Below are positions 61,239 through 64,000 of a DNA stretch of 64,000 nucleotides, one piece after another (positions within the stretch are counted from its first letter, which is position 1; each line of letters opens with the position of its first letter). A program made the translations under genes and the position numbers. Below the pieces are notes generated by a model. The model had not been told where the DNA came from. It made no database searches and saw nothing but the letters and a program-made list of their open reading frames with translations. The DNA comes from Achromobacter sp. RTa (lineage in GTDB: Bacteria; Pseudomonadota; Gammaproteobacteria; Burkholderiales; Burkholderiaceae_B), in the NCBI RefSeq assembly GCF_000757485.1, contig NZ_JPYO01000041.1, forward strand, positions 248,001 through 312,000, read 5' to 3'.

Positions 61239-62105
61239 ATGCACTTGATTGTCCAGCGGGGCACGCCGCTATCCGATAGCGAAGCCGCGCGCATCGGCGC
61301 GCTGTTCCGGGCCGAGGATGCCCGCCGTATCCACGGCGGCGGCCTGCGCTACACCCTGGCGGCGGCCGCCGCGGCAAACCGGGCGGCCATACACGAGCTG
61401 GGGCGCCAGCACGGGCTGGATACCGCGGTGGTCGAGTCCTGCCGGGCACTGTCGGACTTCAAGCTGATGGTGTTCGATATGGATTCGACCTTGATCAATA
61501 TCGAATGCATAGACGAACTTGCGGATCTGGTCGGCAAGAAGCGCGAGGTTGCCCGATTGACCGAGCAGGCCATGCAGTCCGGCGCCGTCGACTATGACAC
61601 CAGCCTGCGCCTGCGCACGCGATTGCTGGCCGGATTGCCGGTCGACACGTTTGAAAGACTGTATGCCGAGCGGGTGCGCATTACTCCCGGCGCGCGCGCC
61701 CTGGTCGCCGCCGCCAGGCAGGCCGGCCTGCGGACCGCCATCGTCTCCGGGGGCTTCGACTATTTCACGGGGCGGGTGCGCGCCGAACTGGGCGTGGACG
61801 TAGACCTGTCGAATCATCTGGAAGTGGCGGAAGGGCGCCTGACCGGGGAGCTGCCGGGCACGCTGATCAATGCGGACGTCAAGGCCAGGCACGTCGCGCA
61901 AATGTGCCGCGAGCTTGGCGTGCCCGCATCGGACGCGATCGTGGTGGGCGACGGCGCCAATGACCTGAAGATGATGGCCCTGGCCGGCCTGTCGGTCGGC
62001 TATCGCCCCAAGCCGGTGGTGCGCGCAACGGTCAATGCGGTCATCGATCGGCTTGGGCTGGACTCATTGCTGAACGTGCTGGGCGCCGGCCACCCGGTAT
62101 CATGA
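61239..62105 (+). CDS. serB: phosphoserine phosphatase SerB-like HAD hydrolase
   Basis: 288 residues. HAD motif I is DMDST (Asp80-Thr84), motif II lies in AIVSGGFDYF, and motif IV is GDGANDLKMMALAGLSVGYRPKPVV, all as in SerB. The residues IECIDELADLVGKKREV form the substrate-capping region of SerB. It starts three bases after the M20 hydrolase and ends the long rightward run. It could be the housekeeping SerB or a second copy recruited to the pathway; position favours recruitment, while family identity alone cannot decide. Confidence 0.85.
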   Translation: MHLIVQRGTPLSDSEAARIGALFRAEDARRIHGGGLRYTLAAAAAANRAAIHELGRQHGLDTAVVESCRALSDFKLMVFDMDSTLINIECIDELADLVGKKREVARLTEQAMQSGAVDYDTSLRLRTRLLAGLPVDTFERLYAERVRITPGARALVAAARQAGLRTAIVSGGFDYFTGRVRAELGVDVDLSNHLEVAEGRLTGELPGTLINADVKARHVAQMCRELGVPASDAIVVGDGANDLKMMALAGLSVGYRPKPVVRATVNAVIDRLGLDSLLNVLGAGHPVS

Positions 62106-62206
62106 GAGTCATGCAGGATGAGGGGATGGCAGGACCGCGGAAGGTTCACCCTGGACCTGCACACGTTCAAGCCTTAAAAACTTCCGATGGCCAACACACC
62201 TGACCC

Positions 62207-62509
62207 ATGATCCAGGCAAGCAAGCTTCAAAAATCCGCAGCGCTGCTGGTGATTCCCGTACTGCTCACGATCTGGTTCGTATCGGATGGCGGCCTGCGCA
62301 ATGGTCTGAATCGCCTGGCCTACGAAATGACCATGGGCTTGTTCTTCACCAGCTACGGCTTGTTATGGGGGCTGGCCGAGATAATCAACCGCCTGCGAAA
62401 ACAGTCCTGCCCCTTCAATCTGCGGCTCATGGGTTGGAGCTTTTCGCTGCTGCTGGCTTGGGTGGTCCTGGCCAGCCTGTACGAACGCTTCCATTATGAG
62501 CTGTTCTGA
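62207..62509 (+). CDS. small membrane protein, hypothetical
   Basis: 100 residues with three hydrophobic segments (AALLVIPVLLTIWFV, MTMGLFFTSYGLLWGLAEII, GWSFSLLLAWVVLASLY) joined by short basic loops. No family recognised. It stands alone between serB (101 bp away) and a convergent periplasmic protein gene. No clear ribosome site, but the membrane topology makes a real gene likely. Confidence 0.58.
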   Translation: MIQASKLQKSAALLVIPVLLTIWFVSDGGLRNGLNRLAYEMTMGLFFTSYGLLWGLAEIINRLRKQSCPFNLRLMGWSFSLLLAWVVLASLYERFHYELF

Positions 62510-62563
62510 TTTCGGTGGCACGGGCATCTCCGGCTTGCACGAAATGCCCGGCCGCCCCTGGCC

Positions 62564-62914
62564 TCAATTCAGCTTCGGGTCGGGGAAGGGCAGTTTGTCC
62601 TGGGAAACGCTGGGCTGGGCCTTCCATTGCCGCCCCTGCTTGTAGAAGTCGAGCTGGTTCTCGTTGACCGCTGCGCCCAAGGTTACGGCAACCGTGCACG
62701 CGACCTGGCCAGGGTGCTTGGCATCCACGGCTGCAACGCAGGTGCCCAGCTTGGCCTTGGGCGCCACGCCCAAATCGTAGTCCGACAGCATTTCGGCAAC
62801 CGCAGCGGTGGCTTCGGCGGCGGAGGGTAAAACCAGACTCTGAGCCTGAGCCAAACCGGCAAGGCCCATCAAAGTAATGGCCGATGTTGCGAAAAGCAGG
62901 CGCTTGACCACCAT
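62564..62914 (-). CDS. small periplasmic protein, hypothetical
   Basis: 116 residues with a signal peptide (VVKRLLFATSAITLMGLAGLAQA) and CAGGAG before the ATG. The mature ~92 residues contain two cysteines (GTCVAAVDAKHPGQVACTVAV) that could form a disulfide, and a segment LDFYKQGRQWKAQPSVSQDKLPFPDPKL. No known domain. It converges on the small membrane protein gene. Confidence 0.72.
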   Translation of the reverse strand: MVVKRLLFATSAITLMGLAGLAQAQSLVLPSAAEATAAVAEMLSDYDLGVAPKAKLGTCVAAVDAKHPGQVACTVAVTLGAAVNENQLDFYKQGRQWKAQPSVSQDKLPFPDPKLN

Positions 62915-63151
62915 GCTGACTCCTGAAAATTCAGGAGTATGCCCCTTATTCTTGCTTTATGGCATCGCAAACTGGCGGTGCCACAGGGCGGCGAACGTCC
63001 GGAAGAGGCATTGTGAGCGCCGTCGCAACCTGACCATTCATCGAGGTATGAGATGTCGGTACGATAGACGACTGAGCTGGGGGCGGACGGCAATTTGCTT
63101 TCAGTAAACTGTTTTCGTTCGAGCATGTGGTTCCTCCAAGGAAGAAATTCG

Positions 63152-64000
63152 ATGTCTCTCAATTTCGAAGCTTTTGCCCGGTTGCGTCCTTTGATGCCAA
63201 TCCAAGCCTTGGTCGAGGCGGCAGGCGCCGCCTGGAAGGCTCCGGCACCCGAGGATGAAGGGTATGTGAACTATAAGGGCACGGATGGGATGCCGGTGTG
63301 CGGCGCGTATCTGGATGTCGAGAATCGGCTGCACAAGATCTGCTTTTACCGGAGTTTTCCTGGAGAGTTGGTTCTGGAGGAGGTCTACATCGGAATGCCT
63401 GTGCAGGCAGCGCTTGACGCCAGGCCTGGCATGCGCCCCATCGACGGCAGCGAAGGGGATGAGTGGGCGCAACGCAATGTTGCCGTCTATCGGGAAACGA
63501 ACGCGGTCGGTGACGTCATGGAGCTGCGCGTGCGGGATGGCCGTTTACTGGCCATCGAACTCTCACGCCCCGGATTGACGGCGCCCGAGCGTCCGTACAA
63601 GTACGCCGATCCACGCCTGACTCGGGCTTACAACATTGTTCCCGGCGCACTGGCGCCATTACCGGCCACTACGCGCGGAGCCTCCTGGCACAACGGATGG
63701 TGCCTCGGCCAGCCGCCGGGCATCACCACGGCGCAATGGCCGTTGAGCAACACCTATGGTCACCCATTGCGGCATGCGTTCACCTTGCGCATTCCGGAAG
63801 ACTACCGAGTACACGGTACGGCGTATGTCGCCCTCAGTCTGTTCGTGGATGAGCAGTTCGTCGAGCTGAAGAGCCTGGTCCAAATTCCGGGGCTCCCGCC
63901 GTCATCAGGACGCGACGGGATGCCGGGTGGAGATGGCCGGGCTGAACAACCGCAACTACACCCATGCAGCTACAGGATGCTAGATGCCTTGGGGTGTGAA
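63152..64000 (+). CDS. unrecognised protein, 3' end beyond the window
   Basis: An open frame of 283 codons from ATG 63152 (AAGGA ten bases upstream) that runs to the last base without a stop. The first ~130 residues (GYVNYKGTDGMPVCGAYLDVENRLHKICFY) and the next ~110 (WHNGWCLGQPPGITTAQWPLSNTYGHPLRHAFTLRIP) look like two separate alpha/beta domains of the kind seen in cytoplasmic immunity-like or YwqG-like proteins, but I cannot assign a family. No signal peptide. GC is lower than in the neighbouring genes. The 237-bp gap before it shows nothing recognisable. Confidence 0.7.
   Translation, partial: MSLNFEAFARLRPLMPIQALVEAAGAAWKAPAPEDEGYVNYKGTDGMPVCGAYLDVENRLHKICFYRSFPGELVLEEVYIGMPVQAALDARPGMRPIDGSEGDEWAQRNVAVYRETNAVGDVMELRVRDGRLLAIELSRPGLTAPERPYKYADPRLTRAYNIVPGALAPLPATTRGASWHNGWCLGQPPGITTAQWPLSNTYGHPLRHAFTLRIPEDYRVHGTAYVALSLFVDEQFVELKSLVQIPGLPPSSGRDGMPGGDGRAEQPQLHPCSYRMLDALGCE

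Noticed and set aside
1..64000. CRISPR arrays, tRNA or rRNA genes, insertion sequences, prophage genes
   Set aside because: No regularly spaced direct repeats, cloverleaf sequences, transposases or phage structural genes were seen in any part of the window.

Overview
The window is GC-rich DNA, almost fully coding, from a betaproteobacterium, most likely an Alcaligenaceae member of the Bordetella/Achromobacter type. This is inferred from the classical Bordetella-style porin, the density of LysR regulators beside solute-binding-protein transporters, the FecI-FecR-TonB receptor unit and the penicillin G acylase. No rRNA, tRNA, insertion sequence, prophage or CRISPR array is visible. It reads as an accessory-metabolism stretch of the chromosome: many separate catabolic or transport units, each with its own regulator.

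Layout. 1-1450: end of a branched-chain-amino-acid-type ABC operon plus an SDR dehydrogenase. 1504-7674: a divergent AraC regulator facing a four-gene unit (MHS permease, Baeyer-Villiger-type flavin monooxygenase, HSL-type esterase, iron alcohol dehydrogenase) that looks like a ketone-to-ester-to-acid/alcohol route. 7799-9533: SDR, Gdx/SugE-type SMR exporter and TetR. 9595-13755: Fur box, ECF sigma, FecR, siderophore receptor. 14204-17858: LysR divergent from a bona fide penicillin G acylase with an 11-bp-arm dyad between them. 17830-22490: a single-chain CydD/CydC-like exporter divergent from a GcvA-like LysR. 22586-28904: a taurine/nitrate-type ABC importer divergent from an FAD amine oxidase-like protein, HutD and EtfBA. 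28933-31860: two LysR genes around hutG. 31951-37824: MFS exporter, then a TetR with a 25-bp palindrome facing marC, a DUF4105 membrane protein and a serine-hydrolase lipoprotein. 37885-40744: porin and an FMN monooxygenase. 40937-42595: a TPP riboswitch upstream of a sodium/solute symporter. 42621-47029: VOC protein, a large lipoprotein and three orphan genes.

47208-62105 is the most interesting region. Two divergent operons share one 272-bp control region and each carries a LacI regulator. The leftward operon encodes a HisD-family dehydrogenase, an SDR and LacI. The rightward operon encodes a class III aminotransferase, a complete Liv-type ABC importer, a protein resembling the large subunit of N,N-dimethylformamidase, a second LacI, an M20 carbamoylase/amidase and a SerB homologue. 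Together they look like a self-contained uptake and degradation system for an unknown amide- or ureide-containing amino compound. Three LacI-like operators lie at the divergent promoters. The window ends in small envelope proteins and an unrecognised gene that runs off the edge.

All functional calls come from reading motifs and family resemblance by eye. No database search was run.
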